Part shown: positions 47,986 to 60,305 of the stretch, piece by piece
Numbering within the stretch: position 1 is the first letter of the stretch
How the letters are laid out: the number at the start of each line of letters is the position of its first letter
NCBI GenBank assembly: GCA_019843655.1
Contig: JACDQD010000011.1
Location: 14,116,604-14,180,603, forward strand
DNA from: Lethocerus indicus
Lineage: Eukaryota > Arthropoda > Insecta > Hemiptera > Belostomatidae
DNA: 64,000 nt
Reading direction: 5' to 3'
Translations under genes and position numbers: made by a program
The notes under the pieces: model-generated
Database searches by the model: none
What the model was told of the DNA's origin: nothing
The model's input: only the letters and a program-made list of their open reading frames with translations

Positions 47986-50845
47986 AGACCGTGGCCGACC
48001 GGACCTTGAAAGGTCAGTCAATCCAATATCCGATGGCGATCGGTTAAAAAGGACGAGCCTAACATCCGACCGGCTGAGCATAATAACCGGGCACAATACG
48101 CATTACCGGCATCGATTCTCTAATAGGGACCGACCCGAGCCCAAATTCGTTTTCAATACCGCGCTGAGAATTTCCGCACACAATCGACGGCCACAAGAAT
48201 TAAACGGATCGACGACGCCCGGAATTATTTTCGCCGCGCGGCTTAAAAATAATGCTCGACCGGCGAGAACAAAGCTGAAATAGACCTACGCTCGGAGGAC
48301 ATGACACTCTACGACAATGCGCCCTTGGACCCGCTTCAAATGTAGAAATAACTCTGTTCTTAAAATAATGAGAAGATGCATGCACAGCTCGGCGTTGAAA
48401 AGAAACAATGTTGGAAGCGCGAAGATTTTAACGAATCGAATACCTAAATTCAGGGTTCAGGTACCGTCGAGACATTTCAGCCCTTTGCACTCCGGACCAT
48501 TCTGGATGTTGGCTACCGGCTACTCCTCGGTGGTTGGCCGATGTCACTGTCACTGCTATAGTTTTGGTCTAGATTTAGTCTTTCTAACGTATCTGTATAA
48601 ACGTCTATCCGGAGCTCATCTTCACTACTATTTGTATCATGAGACTCAATCCTGTTTGAACGTTTTGCCATTGTTCTAATAAAAAAAAATGAATAAATCC
48701 GTGGGTTGAAATTTTTTAATTGTTATTACTAGATCTGTTACAAAATGATATTTACCGAAAGAATTTATTTACCCAGAGAAGAATCACTTCCGATTTTCTC
48801 ACTCGTTAGATCTATCTGTACCGCTCGACGCTTCAAACCGGACTGAGCTCAGCGTTCAAACTCAATTTTACTATATTTTGATTCGATGTCACATTTCAAG
48901 AGAAAACATCGGGCAAATCATGCACGTCTCAAAAAGTTGCGCAGAAATAACTTAATTCCCTGTAATCGCTAATAAATTTCAATGTCGCCTCGGAGTGATA
49001 GGCTGTAAATACGATGTCCCACGAGAGGGGACAACGGAGTGCAAAGGGTTAGATAAGCAGTTATGCTAACTAAATAATATAAACGGCACATTTACGCTAT
49101 GTAGTAATTATTGAACTAAGTTTTCCAAAAGAGAACTCGGTGAATTTGGACTGGAGAAGGCGCAATAAAAAGCGAAAGGACGAAGGAGGCGTCACGCTGT
49201 CTGGGCGTGCAGGACAGCAGGCCTCGACAGGCTAAGAAATAGCTGACTGGATGCTCGAACCGGCTTCTGAAACACGAGAATCCCAAAGGAGTGGCGAACA
49301 ATGACCCCCGCCCCGGGGCAGAAGAATGACTCGCGGACTTGGATAATTTCTTTTGAAACGCCTGGAGAAGGCGGATATACCGCTCTTAAGATTCGTAGTC
49401 GTCGGCGATTTTGAACCTCGGTCCTCAGTAGTTGCGGCAAGGCTCGGGAGGAACCCATTCTCGATCCGACGTCAGAATTAAGTGGTACCAAAACGGGGAC
49501 GACGCTCCAACTTTTATGGGGCGTTTATCTAAAAACTTGTCTACACCAACCCGTGGGGGGTGTTGAATGGGCGTCGGTATTTACGACCCGTTTTCTGTAC
49601 TGGCGACGACAGGAATCCGGAATTATTTTCGTGGGCGATGGGAAGTGCGGCCAAATGGATGATTCGTGTCATCCGGGTTGGATAACGGCCGTGCCCATAC
49701 TCTCCATTGAACAATACCCGGCTATATATAGCGGCCTCTGTACCCGCAGGGGCAATGACCAACGGGGGGCCTTCCTTCCTGTGTACCGCCGGGGTACACC
49801 TACCTGCGAAAGACGCGTCTCGCCCATAAGGCAAAGAATGGTGGACAGCCCCTCTGGACGCTGGTCAGGGGCAACGACTGTATATAAATAGAAATAATTT
49901 TAAGCTCGTTTAATCGTTTCTCCGTATTCTTAAAGGACAGCCGCAGACGGTGAAAATATTTTTGCCAAACAATGTTATCATACCTGTAATTTTATCATAT
50001 TGCATTAAACGCAACCAACATGGGTATGTATAAGAATATGAGGAATGCCAAATCGAAATGTCCAATTCTATAACCATCCGATAATTGTTGGGTTTCTTGT
50101 TTCTTGGGACTTTGTAAAAAACTAGAAGAGCAGTTAGAGGAGAAGACTTTCCTAAGCGGTGTCCCGTCGAGCCCATTTTCGACCGCCCACGTCCCCAGCT
50201 GTCCCTAGAGATTTTTGCAACGCGATTTCGTCACATCCGTAATTAATATTGGCCGCCATCAACCGAAACATCTAATTGACTCAGAATCACGCCGTGATTA
50301 ATACGGTCCTGTGCAACGATGATTGATCACACTTCAGATTTACCTAAGATTCGGGGCTGTAAACCTCGGTATGATTAATAGGCAAAGCAGAAGTGAAAGT
50401 GGATTTCACTGCTTGTAAACAAGACCGTCTCTTTAATGTATTCCAGTGTTTACTATTTATTTATACTGGCGTTGTATAACACATTTTTATGTTGTGTATA
50501 CTTCTATAATAATAATTATTATAACATAACTTCGAATCTAACAGCGAGAAACCAAAATTTATTATTTATTTCCTAAGATTTTGATTTCGTAAGAAGATAT
50601 TTAATAGGCAAATACCTATGTGGAATTGTGGCAGAATGAGTTCATCTATGACGCTGGTATGCAATATAATATGCCAGCATCGAAAGTTTCATTCAAACGT
50701 GAAATTTAAAGGACCCCGGAACAATATGTGGTAAAAATGAGAGATGAAATGATTTTAAGACTACAATGAAACTAGCCTCTTCCTGCCTCTACCTGGAATC
50801 AGGGAGGGCTACTTACGCTGTGGACGTGTACAAAAATGAAGGATA

Positions 50846-50863
50846 AGAAGAAGAAGAAGAAGG
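50846..50863. repeat. (GAA)6 microsatellite
   Basis: GAA trinucleotide run flowing into GAGAG; short. Confidence 0.85.
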
Positions 50864-52313
50864 AGAGAGGCGAGAAATAACCGGGCTAGGCGAGTAAGTG
50901 GCTTAACGGCCGGCGGCGGCCCCCATTCAGCGGCCTTGGGGGGAACATCTGAGCCAGCCCGGGGCCCATGAATGGGAAAAGAGAGAACGAGAGGGAGAAG
51001 ATACGGCCGGCGAAGAAGAGCCGTTATCATCGGGGACACGGCCTCCCAGATATCGGGCCCCGGAACACCATCACCGAACATTTTTTTTTTTGTTCCACCT
51101 CAAATTCCTTTCGGAAATATTGCGCCCGCACTGAAGAAACCCCCCGAGGTCACTCCGCAGTTACCTTCGGTGGGGTAAAAAAATAATAAATAGTTTCACG
51201 ACTGAATTTTACAAGTCGCTCGTACGAAATCGTGACGTTTAAAAAGGGCGGTCAAATTGTAAACGTTGTTGCCGAGCTTACGATCCACAGCCTCTCGTCA
51301 CTTCTTTGTAAAACAGCAACTAGTTCGTAACAATTGCAATACCCAAGTCAATTTAAGTATATACGGTTAATACAGAGGGGTCAACAAATATTCGTTACTG
51401 AGGAGCCGTCGGAATTTCGTTGTGCGCATATAAGAAATCACGAAAAACATTAGAATTTATCGGGAAATAAATTTATTTTAAGATTTACATTATGTAGCAT
51501 TGAACACAAATTTTTGCTACTGATTCAGACAGAATATCATCTACCCGTTTTCAGTAGGACATGCGTCTGTCCATTGCCTACTTCATAGGTATAGCACGTT
51601 CCTTGATTCTCCCTAGAAAGGTGTAACGTGTAGCGAAAATTTCGTGTAACACGACGAAATTTTGCTCGTATAAACTGTTGCCTTCTGCGACTGCGTAAGG
51701 AGCTGGGCGTTCTATAGAAGGAGGCAACTAAATTCTGACTGATCAGTCTATAATGAAAGAAGAACCTGAATGGCATTTGAATGTTTTCATGTGTTGAGAA
51801 ATTCTGTAGACATTTTTTTTCCCCCCGAATCCGGTTGTAACGCCGAATTTCTTCCGGACGACAGCCCCGAGGCTGGCCCCCAGGCTCCCGAACACGATAC
51901 GCCAAGGCTTTTAAAGACTGTTTTTTGTGCAAACGCCGACCGATTAATTCGGTCAAGGGGCGGGCGACGGACGGAGAATAAAAAAAAAAAAAAACCCGAA
52001 CCAGGCGTCCTAGCCCCCGGCAAGACCGACACTCTCTTCCTGCAAAGTCATCTTCACGCTCCCAATTAAATCAGTCACTGGACCGATATAATATTTTAAC
52101 CGAGACAACACTACCGTATTCATTACAGCCGGTATTCAGAGCAAAACTGACAAATGTCACCCGGAAGAGAGTACTAAAAATAAACACTATATTCACTGAT
52201 GGAATTCCACCGACTGTGGCAAGAAAACGAAACAGTGTTATCTTGAGACCAAACAAGTTATTATTTTACTATCCATTGCTCGGGAATTGATTTATTGTTA
52301 GCCAATAATAATA

Positions 52314-52346
52314 CTACTGACGATGGCGAAAGGTTAAAAACCGATA
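52314..52346 (+). mobile_element. Foldback MITE trace
   Basis: CTACTGACGATGGCGAAAGG followed by TTAAAAACCGAT resembles the core CTACTGAAGATGGCGAGCGG followed by CCGAAACCGGT. Short and degraded. Confidence 0.35.
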
Positions 52347-53668
52347 TTCAGACATTGAAACATGCAAATGGGTTGTAGCTGCGGCATGCCTAAGTATGCT
52401 AATATTGTAGTCCTATCGGTTGTTGTGAGAAACTGAAACTTGTCTAGTACAGGAACTTAATTTTATTTAATTTTTTAATTAGGAAGTTTCCTCCTCAAAG
52501 AGCCGTCGAATCAATTCGTTGACTAGTCCAATCTGCTGGAGCTACGAGTTTCCGTAATCTCCCTTGGCCCGAACTATAATGTATTCTTATTTTCTGCTGG
52601 TTTCTTCATTAAAAAAAAAATTGTATAAAAAGAGAAAAGGCGCAATTTTTCCGCTTGTATAACAGGGACATGAGACGGCCGCGAATGAATTTCGGCTCGG
52701 TTGGAGACTGTACCCCGGGGCGGGGCGGGGGCGGGACCGGACCCGCCGGGGGCTCTCCGATCGCGGGATGAGGAAACGCTCGCACAACACCGGCAATTTG
52801 GGCGCAATTTGAGCCGGCTTCTTTTCCGAGTGAAAAAAAAAAAACTCCCCGATCCCCGGGCTAATTCGCCAACCACTGTTCTTGTTCGAAAAACCTCGAT
52901 ACAAACCCCCCCTTCGGCCCCAGCCCCAGCTCCGTGAGGAGCCAGCCTCGAAGTAAGGTCTAGGACTGCATTCTTTACCGGCCTGACCTCCTTTCCTCTA
53001 ATCACACGTTGTTGTCCTCACCAGCCCGCCGGTCTATTAATGTATTTAATTCCTCCCCGTTCTCAAAGCGAATACATTACGGAGCGCATTTTAACGTGCA
53101 AATATTAGTTCGTTTCCTTCTTTTTTTTTTTAATGGGTATAATTTAAAGGAAATTATATTCCGGAATCCTATTCCTGGATTTAAATACAGACTGAATCGA
53201 CCTGGTTCCTTAAAACCGAACGTTTATAACCCCGTTTAATAAGTTCCGAAGTAAAGAGACTTTGGGCATCCTCCGTCCGATAGGGACCTGGAGAACAGTG
53301 TCTCGGTGGAAAGTCCAGAATTTCAATTGATCCGCTACATACAATATTTGAAGTGACCCGGTCAAATATCAGACTGGATAATACTGTTGCTTATTATAAG
53401 AGTAATGGAGGCCGGGACCGCAGGGATCCAATGCAGGGAACGCCGGCCTAATAATAATAATGAAATGCTTTAAACGGGAAATTGCTGAAAAACAAATAAA
53501 ACCATTTAACTACGCCCATTGCGGCCGTGAAGAACGTGAGATTTCAATAATAATCCGGGAATGGGTCCGAGTTAAACCCGGGTCGGACCTGCCAATCTCT
53601 CCCTTTGTAATAGTTTATCGCTAACTGCCCCGTGCTGAGCGTGCGTGTTGCGTGACCGCCTCCTGTAT

Positions 53669-53699
53669 GAAGAAGAAGAAGAAGAAGAAGAAGAAGAAT
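53669..53699. repeat. (GAA)10 microsatellite
   Basis: Uninterrupted GAA trinucleotide array. Confidence 0.95.
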
Positions 53700-55221
53700 A
53701 AGAAGCTGAAGGGGATTCAGTTGCAGTTAGTAATCTCTGTTCAAACATCGTCCCAACCTCAAGGCCTAATCGGGAATTATTTCAGACCTATCGCGGCTGT
53801 TACAAATCGATCGAGTGGCAGACCGTTTTAGACTTCATATTCCTATCTGAATATTTCACACAAACAACAAAGAAAGAAGTATGGAATTCATAAATATGAA
53901 AAGGTAAAGACTGAAACGAATAGCGCCCATATACTTGTCGTCAGCTACTTGAAACAGTATTTCTTCAAGACATTCCTCAAAGTTTAAATATTTTGCCTTC
54001 TCCAGGTCAACAACAAGATGGAGAATGTTTTGCCGATCGAAATTAACAAATTTAAATTACAAAAGCACCGAAAAATAAATGGCCGCAGTTTACGAAAATA
54101 TGTGTGAAAATTTTGAATGGTACACTTCACAGAAATGATGGTGCCTCAACGAACTATTAGTTTTATTATTTCAATACGAATTATATTTATATTTCCGATT
54201 TTTATAAAATCATAATTTTGAAGGTGTATGTAATTAAGTATCCGTATGAAATTGAGTATATCCCTAGTGTTTAGTGTTCAGTATATGATTTGATTTTCCC
54301 CAACTTTTGTCTAACAGGAACTAATTCCAAAATTATTGTAGAACTAAGACCAAAAAAAGTCTAAAACGATGTTTCGGACTTCTTAGAACGTATAGAAAAA
54401 TACATTTCTGACACTGTACAACTGCGTACCCGATGGGGTACGGCCCGTTTGTTTTTCAACATTTGTACTGTAGCTTCGCGTAATTTGTATATCAGTTGGG
54501 CAAACGCGCGAAGCTATAAATCGTTTTATTGACCGATAAAATGCCGGTGATGTGTTTATGATTGCGCGGGCGTTATCAACAAGAAGCTTGAGGCGGTGAG
54601 GAGATGTCCTCCTTCAGTTGTGGTGCAGGACCGTTTTTCTGTTGAACTTTTCGCAAATTATAACGGAGTAATGAGCACGGGGTTAGCCGGTGATAGAACC
54701 CCGGTGACGGGACCGAAACGGGAGTTGGGAATAAAAATAACGAGTGGCGGTTAAGGGATGGTGCGTGCCTCGTGAGCCTTTCTGCGGGGTATTTCCGCCG
54801 GCTGCGACTCAGGATTGCGCCAAGGGACAGGGGAAAAGCGGATACAGGAGGCTGTGGAGTGACAGCGTTGGAAGCCCCACGGCCGGGTGGGCAGAGGCGT
54901 GGGACGTACCGCCAGTGGGCGAACACCCTTGGCGCCCAAACGGCCTTTCTCCAAAACTCTCCAACGTGCTTTGGAGTTGCGTCGAACAATCGTCGAAAAT
55001 ACTTTAAATAATAACTCGTCCATAGTGGACACAATGCACGGCCATGGCCTGACAAATCCATCCGAAAAATGTTACTGTTCGTACCGTTTTATCGGTCAGA
55101 TAACATCATTGCAAATTCAATTTCGAGCCCTCTTTAATTAAATCTCTTATATTGACACGACGGCATTCGAGCACAGGCTGGATCATACAATATAATAGAT
55201 GCACAACGAAATCTTATAATA

Positions 55222-55243
55222 CTAGAGAATTGAAGTTCTCTAG
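55222..55243. other. 8-bp perfect stem-loop
   Basis: CTAGAGAA and TTCTCTAG pair perfectly around the loop TTGAAG. Confidence 0.7.
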
Positions 55244-55647
55244 GTCGGTCGGCGTACTGTTACGAGATTCGGGGATTAGTTCAGAAATCGAATAAAAGTA
55301 CGCCCCTACGGGATGGACTAACGGAAAGCTATATAAAATAATTGTAAAATGAATTGTATTTTTCGAGAATCAGATTTATAGTGTTTAATTCATTTTTTTA
55401 CTTCCTAACCACCTGAAGTTGGAGTTACGCCGAAACAGGTGTTCCCATTGTATATTGAAGAGAATTTTCAAATTTGGTTATTTTTTTCCAGCTTTCTCTT
55501 CATCGGGCCGTTAGAGGACTGCACCACGCCTCCATCCTGGCCGAGGTGGTGATGCCCGCCTCCGGGATGCGGTTGCCGAGGGCCAACCGTTCGGCAACAG
55601 TGCCAATAACAGAGATTTACATGCGGTGACGAAACTGGGGGGCCGCC

Positions 55648-55657
55648 GTGTGTGTGT

Positions 55658-55700
<43 letters not shown>

Positions 55701-55712
55701 TGTGTGTGTGTG
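55648..55712. repeat. (TG)n microsatellite
   Basis: About 65 bp of TG dinucleotide with three single-base interruptions. It generates the Thr-His repeat of the minus-strand frame at 55,468-55,743, which is not a gene. Confidence 0.95.
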
Positions 55713-58527
55713 AGCTGGGCCCAGCCCCAAACAGACTTCGCATTGTGTGCTAAGTAGTCACAAAACCGGCCTCGGATAACCCGGCTTCGGAATAAAAATC
55801 TATGAGAAAACGCGATTTAATTTAACCGTGTAGCATAAAAGTTTATAGAAGCATTCTAGAAGTGATGCCTCGACTAAAGTTGAAATAAATCGTTACGAGG
55901 AAGAATTAGCTTTACCTTAGAAAGGAGTTGGTTAAGAGGCGCAAAACAAAGACTACGACAGCTGCGTTAGGCATTCGCGTCTAAATCCAAGAACGTTTGT
56001 CTGGCTTATAAAGGAGGGGGCCCGGGGGGGGGGGCTTTACTGAAGGGCCGAGAGAGGAGCGACATATGTTCACCGCATTTGTTCCCCACGAGCTGTAAAG
56101 CCCTAATCACCACATCAGACATTTATTGCCGTCAAGTAGCTCTATTTGAGCATTTCAGCATCCTCGTAATTGTTTTATGTGCGAAAATTGCCACAGAAAA
56201 TACAACGCGATATATAAGACAAAATAGAACGAGATTTCGTAGTCCAATTAAAATCTGTAAATAGCATAAGATATCGGTTGTAGTGTTGCCAAGAATGCGC
56301 CGACATTACTTTTGGTCGGGTTCGGAAATACAGTCTCATATTGCGATAGGCCCGGTTTATTACCGCCGATCGGGCAGATTTATTATCTTTCAGGGTGGAA
56401 AATCGACCGTTTACAAGTAATTATTTGCCGGCGCAAAAAAAATTTAGGCGCCACTATTATCGCAACTATCGGTTGCGGTATGCCAGCGCCGCGCCATCCC
56501 GTCCGGCACGAGCTGTGACTCATCGCTATAATAATTTTAATAACCCGCCGATAGACTTATTTTAGTTTATGAAAGCGACGGACGATAAAATACGGCCGTT
56601 TAATCGAGACTGTTGCCCAATCGGAGAGGTCAGTGCCGCCGAAGCACTGACGAAAGGTTGGTCGAACGCGCACTGATAAACGAATGTTTTATTGCGATGA
56701 TGAGTCAATTCAATTATTTTACGAGTGTTCCGTATTGTTGAATCAGTGAGACGTCGATTGCGTCAATGATTTTTACGAATTCAGCGAGAACGCTAAAAAC
56801 TATCAATTGCCGTACGTCGATACAATATCTATTGTATATGTTTGGTGAAAATAGTATCAAAGGATGAAGAACATTTTCCTTTTTGCGTTCTAGGAATACA
56901 AGGTTGAACAATATTAGACGCCAGCTGTTAATCAGTAACGGGAAACTGTCATTTCCATAGCGTGAAGATAGCGAAAGGTCGTAAACGGAAACCAATTAAT
57001 GCGCAGAAACCGGCCAGATAAATACGACACGGTCCAGCCTCGGGTTATCGCGAATATCTTCCGATTCTTTCCGACGGACACAGGACCGGGATAAGGGGAT
57101 TAGATAAGGCGTTAGCGGGATGTCCTAGATTTAAGAAGGGTATTGACCAAGATTCAAATGGCGTCCATTAATAATGCCTAATGTCCGGCACATCACCGGG
57201 GCTAAGGAGCGGATTTTAGCCACGAAATGGAGATAAAATACGGTGAAAAATTTTCGAAATCTTGGAAAAGGTTCGCCCAAATGGCGTCCACAGTGAAAAA
57301 GAATTTTTTTTTATACATTTTAAAATATCTCCGGATAATTTCCGAGAGGCCGGATAAGGCCATTATATAACCCGTTCGCGGAATATCCCGATTTGCTAAG
57401 AGTACCGATAGAGATTGGAACAGCGTATGCGAGGACTGGAAAAAAATAGGAATTATGAAAACTGGATCCAATCTGTCGTCCGAATCCGAGCCATCTCTTC
57501 GGCGCGTCTGCGATGCAAATTTCCAACCTTCTGCAAAACGTCAAAACCGCGGAGGCGTAAAGACGCTGTAACGGGCGACGAAATTGTTCGCCATCGCTTC
57601 AATTTCTATACGGTTCACCGATTGTAATAGCGGTCCTGTTGGCATTCCTTTCAGGACTGTCTGGATGTCCTGAACCTTCGTTTCCGATCCTGCCGTTTGG
57701 CGAATGGAAGGTGTGGCGGCTCATCGGATGCTTTCCTCCTGCCACCCCCCCCCGCTATATCGGCACGTGGAACAGTCTCGTGGGTGGAACCATTCTTGGG
57801 GAAGAAATCTGCATACAATATAAAGAAACGAGCGAAAGGAACGATAAGGGCTAATTGCCTCATGATCGATACACCTTCCTCGGAATCCCAGATACGAAAC
57901 GGCTGAATTTTTTGTTGAATATGGACGCGAAATTTGAAACAGGTCTACTTTTCTACAGCATCGTGGAGGCCTACATAAAATTTAATGCGCGCATTAAAAT
58001 ATAAATGATAAAAATGATAAAATATAAAATATAAATATTACAGCTAGTAGAGGTTGAAATCTGGGGAGAGAACTACTATGGTTCAACCCCCCTTGATTTA
58101 CTTCCTACCGGCCGTGGCGGAAAGCCGAATCGGCTGCGAATCGTCTGTTCCATTGTAATAAATCACAGATTCGGGCAATTCCCCCCACCATCATTAACAG
58201 GGTGAATTCTCAAATGGACTCGTGCAATTGCATCGGGAATGCGAAACGCGAACGGGACGTGCCCGGGGTGCGGAAACGCCAGCGAATTGTTGGCCGAAAT
58301 TTGGACATAAACCAGACAGTTTCTGCCGAACCGGGATACTAATTCGTCCCGAAATTCCACGGCTAAAAAGCCCCGAAACGCTCCCTGCAATGAGACGCTC
58401 TGAAATTTTCAAACGAGCCTCACCTTGCAACCGTTAAAATTAAAGCGTATTTAAAAATTGCGTTCGGCACAAATACACTTAAATAATCAGAGAGTTGGTA
58501 CAGATGTCCCACCGGGTATTGAGATGA

Positions 58528-58569
58528 AGCTACTGGAGATGGCGAAAAGCTGAAACCGGTCTACCAAAA
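58528..58569 (+). mobile_element. Foldback MITE fragment
   Basis: GCTACTGGAGATGGCGAAAA then GCTGAAACCGGTCTACCAAA matches the family core for about 40 bp. Confidence 0.6.
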
Positions 58570-60124
58570 TCATTCTTGGCAAGATAGGAATGACTCTGAT
58601 GAGTCATTAGCGTTAAGGCAGTGTCCTGACCTCTGCCATGTCCATTCTTCGGGACAATAAATACGTCCTCCAATTTGGGGCCTAACGAGCCGAGCCCCCC
58701 ACGCCGGCTGAAATGACGTCCCGTTGAAAGCGTTGAAAGGCGACCAAAATTTCGACAACAAACGGGGTCTCGGATTTGGCGGCGCGCCAAAAAGACGGGC
58801 CGAGTGAAGACTCTAAAATTGAGGATTTGCACGCGGAACTGAGACGCAAATAGGCGGTCAAACGACCGAAACGTGTTGCGTTCGCTTCGAGTGATGTCCC
58901 CTGGCTGGTCTTCCCACGCCGTCCATCACCATTACCGCCAATTATTGTGCCCCCCCGGGGGGGGGGGCCAAGAATTGAATAACAAAACGCGATTCCGTCC
59001 TTGCAGCCTCATACAAGACTCTCGTGCAACCTGATTTTACAATATAATACAATAAAAACAACAAAAGCGAACAATAATAAGTGACGAACTGACCCCTAAC
59101 TGAAACTCATTAGTTGCACTGTGATATAACTATCATTTTAATTATAACGCAGTCTCCACTATTTTGTCTCAAATAAGGCGTCGGCTGTGCACTAAGGACG
59201 AGAAACCGAGACCGGTCTAGCGTAAAACCGAATAATACGAATAGATAGTGAATTTTCTTACGCCGAGATCTGTCCTTATCCTGTACAGGATTCCAGGGAA
59301 ATCAATCGAATTTCACTCTTCTGTTGATATTGATGGTTCAGTCCGTTGGCAATCTCTGGGGCGTACTGCACTGGGTTACCATTTTTGCTGTGCTCTAAAA
59401 CCGGTCTGGAAACTGAACCGGCAAATATGGTAACTTACACTATTTGTCGATGGAATTCCGATTCGGCAGATCGTCGACTCAGTCGGGCAAATATTCGGCG
59501 CTGTTCCGAACCACCAAAAAGGGGTATACCAAGGCCATCCTGATGATAAATTGGGACAGAAAGAAGCCCGACAATAAGATACCACTGTATATTAGTGATA
59601 GGGCGACAAAATGGAGACAATAAATTCATTTCATTTAGCACTGTTTTAAGTATATTGAAATTTTTTAGTGAACATTTCTCCTCAATATTTGTCCTACCGC
59701 TTGGGCGACAGTTCTTCGGTGTGAAGCGGGGCCAATTAAATATTCCCGTTACGTTTCGCCCGTCGGAACTGAGAGGGAAAGAAAAATTGTTTCGGACTGG
59801 GCGACGGGAAATAGGAGAGGAAAAGAGAGAGAGATGGATGGATGGGAGGAGGGGCTGGAGCTCGTCTGGCGCTATATTTACATAAACAGCGCGGTGCCTC
59901 ATCCGGGGGTGAGGGGGGCCCCGCAGGCACTGGCACATCCTGCCCTATCTTCCGGCCCAGGGGCCCATACTAACCGACAATAAAACTCTTCTGTCGGTAA
60001 CTAGCCGCCGCCCTGTTTCATAACTTCATTGGCGAGACATAAAAAAAACACTCCGTTTCGAGATACTCAAGAACGACCCCGAAGATTAAGAAATTAGTTA
60101 GCTGAAGAACCAGGCTGTATCATG
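58570..60124. other. Gene-free stretch with a MITE trace
   Basis: At 59,199-59,233 a core trace reads CGAGAAACCGAGACCGGTC then TAGCGTAAAACCGAA. A C-run followed by a G-run (about 58,951-58,968) forms a simple GC palindrome. Overlapping frames of 61-167 codons (59,248-59,938) on both strands are not called. Confidence 0.4.
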
Positions 60125-60305
60125 TTTTTTGGTCCTTTTATTTTTGTACAATCAACTTATAGTTATAAGTACAAATGTGGTGTGTTGCGACTTGTTGTGA
60201 GTCGACAAATGAAGCCACCTAATGGTGGCAATTTTTGACTTAAATTTCATTGTTAAATTTCGGCTACAGCGAGAAGATCTCTAGACCGGTGGCGTTTAAG
60301 CCGTC
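60125..60305 (-). mobile_element. Jockey-like LINE, 5'-truncated, copy 2
   Basis: The minus strand encodes only RLKRHRSRDLL, the same extreme C-terminus as LKRHRPRDFL in copy 1. It is followed by a 3' tail aligning with that of copy 1 (TATAACTATAAGTTGATTG then TACAAAAATAAAAGG). The insertion is therefore a severely truncated member of the same family, about 180 bp long, ending in A-rich sequence. Confidence 0.75.

Larger units (their letters stand above)
47116..52314. other. Gene-free stretch, possibly 5' to the minus-strand gene
   Basis: No coding exon recognised. A donor-like CCACAGC|GTAAGTAG on the minus strand at about 50,817 could end a 5' non-coding exon of the gene at 37.6 kb. The upstream sequence is purine/GC-rich, with a GAA repeat (50,846-50,863). 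Two other frames of note, 48,317-48,679 (+) and 51,537-51,956 (-), show no recognisable domain. Confidence 0.35.
52347..58527. other. Gene-free stretch with microsatellites
   Basis: Contains (GAA)10 at 53,669-53,699, a TG array at 55,648-55,712 and an 8-bp stem-loop at 55,222-55,243. The GC-rich part at 54,576-55,141 is open in nearly every frame (79-161 codons) on both strands, which argues against a specific coding frame. Confidence 0.4.

Noticed and set aside
54576..55141. Overlapping frames of 79-161 codons on both strands
   Set aside because: Almost every frame is open, as expected for stop-poor GC-rich sequence. No product is recognisable.
55468..55743. 91-codon minus-strand frame with His/Thr repeats
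   Set aside because: It is a translation of the TG microsatellite.
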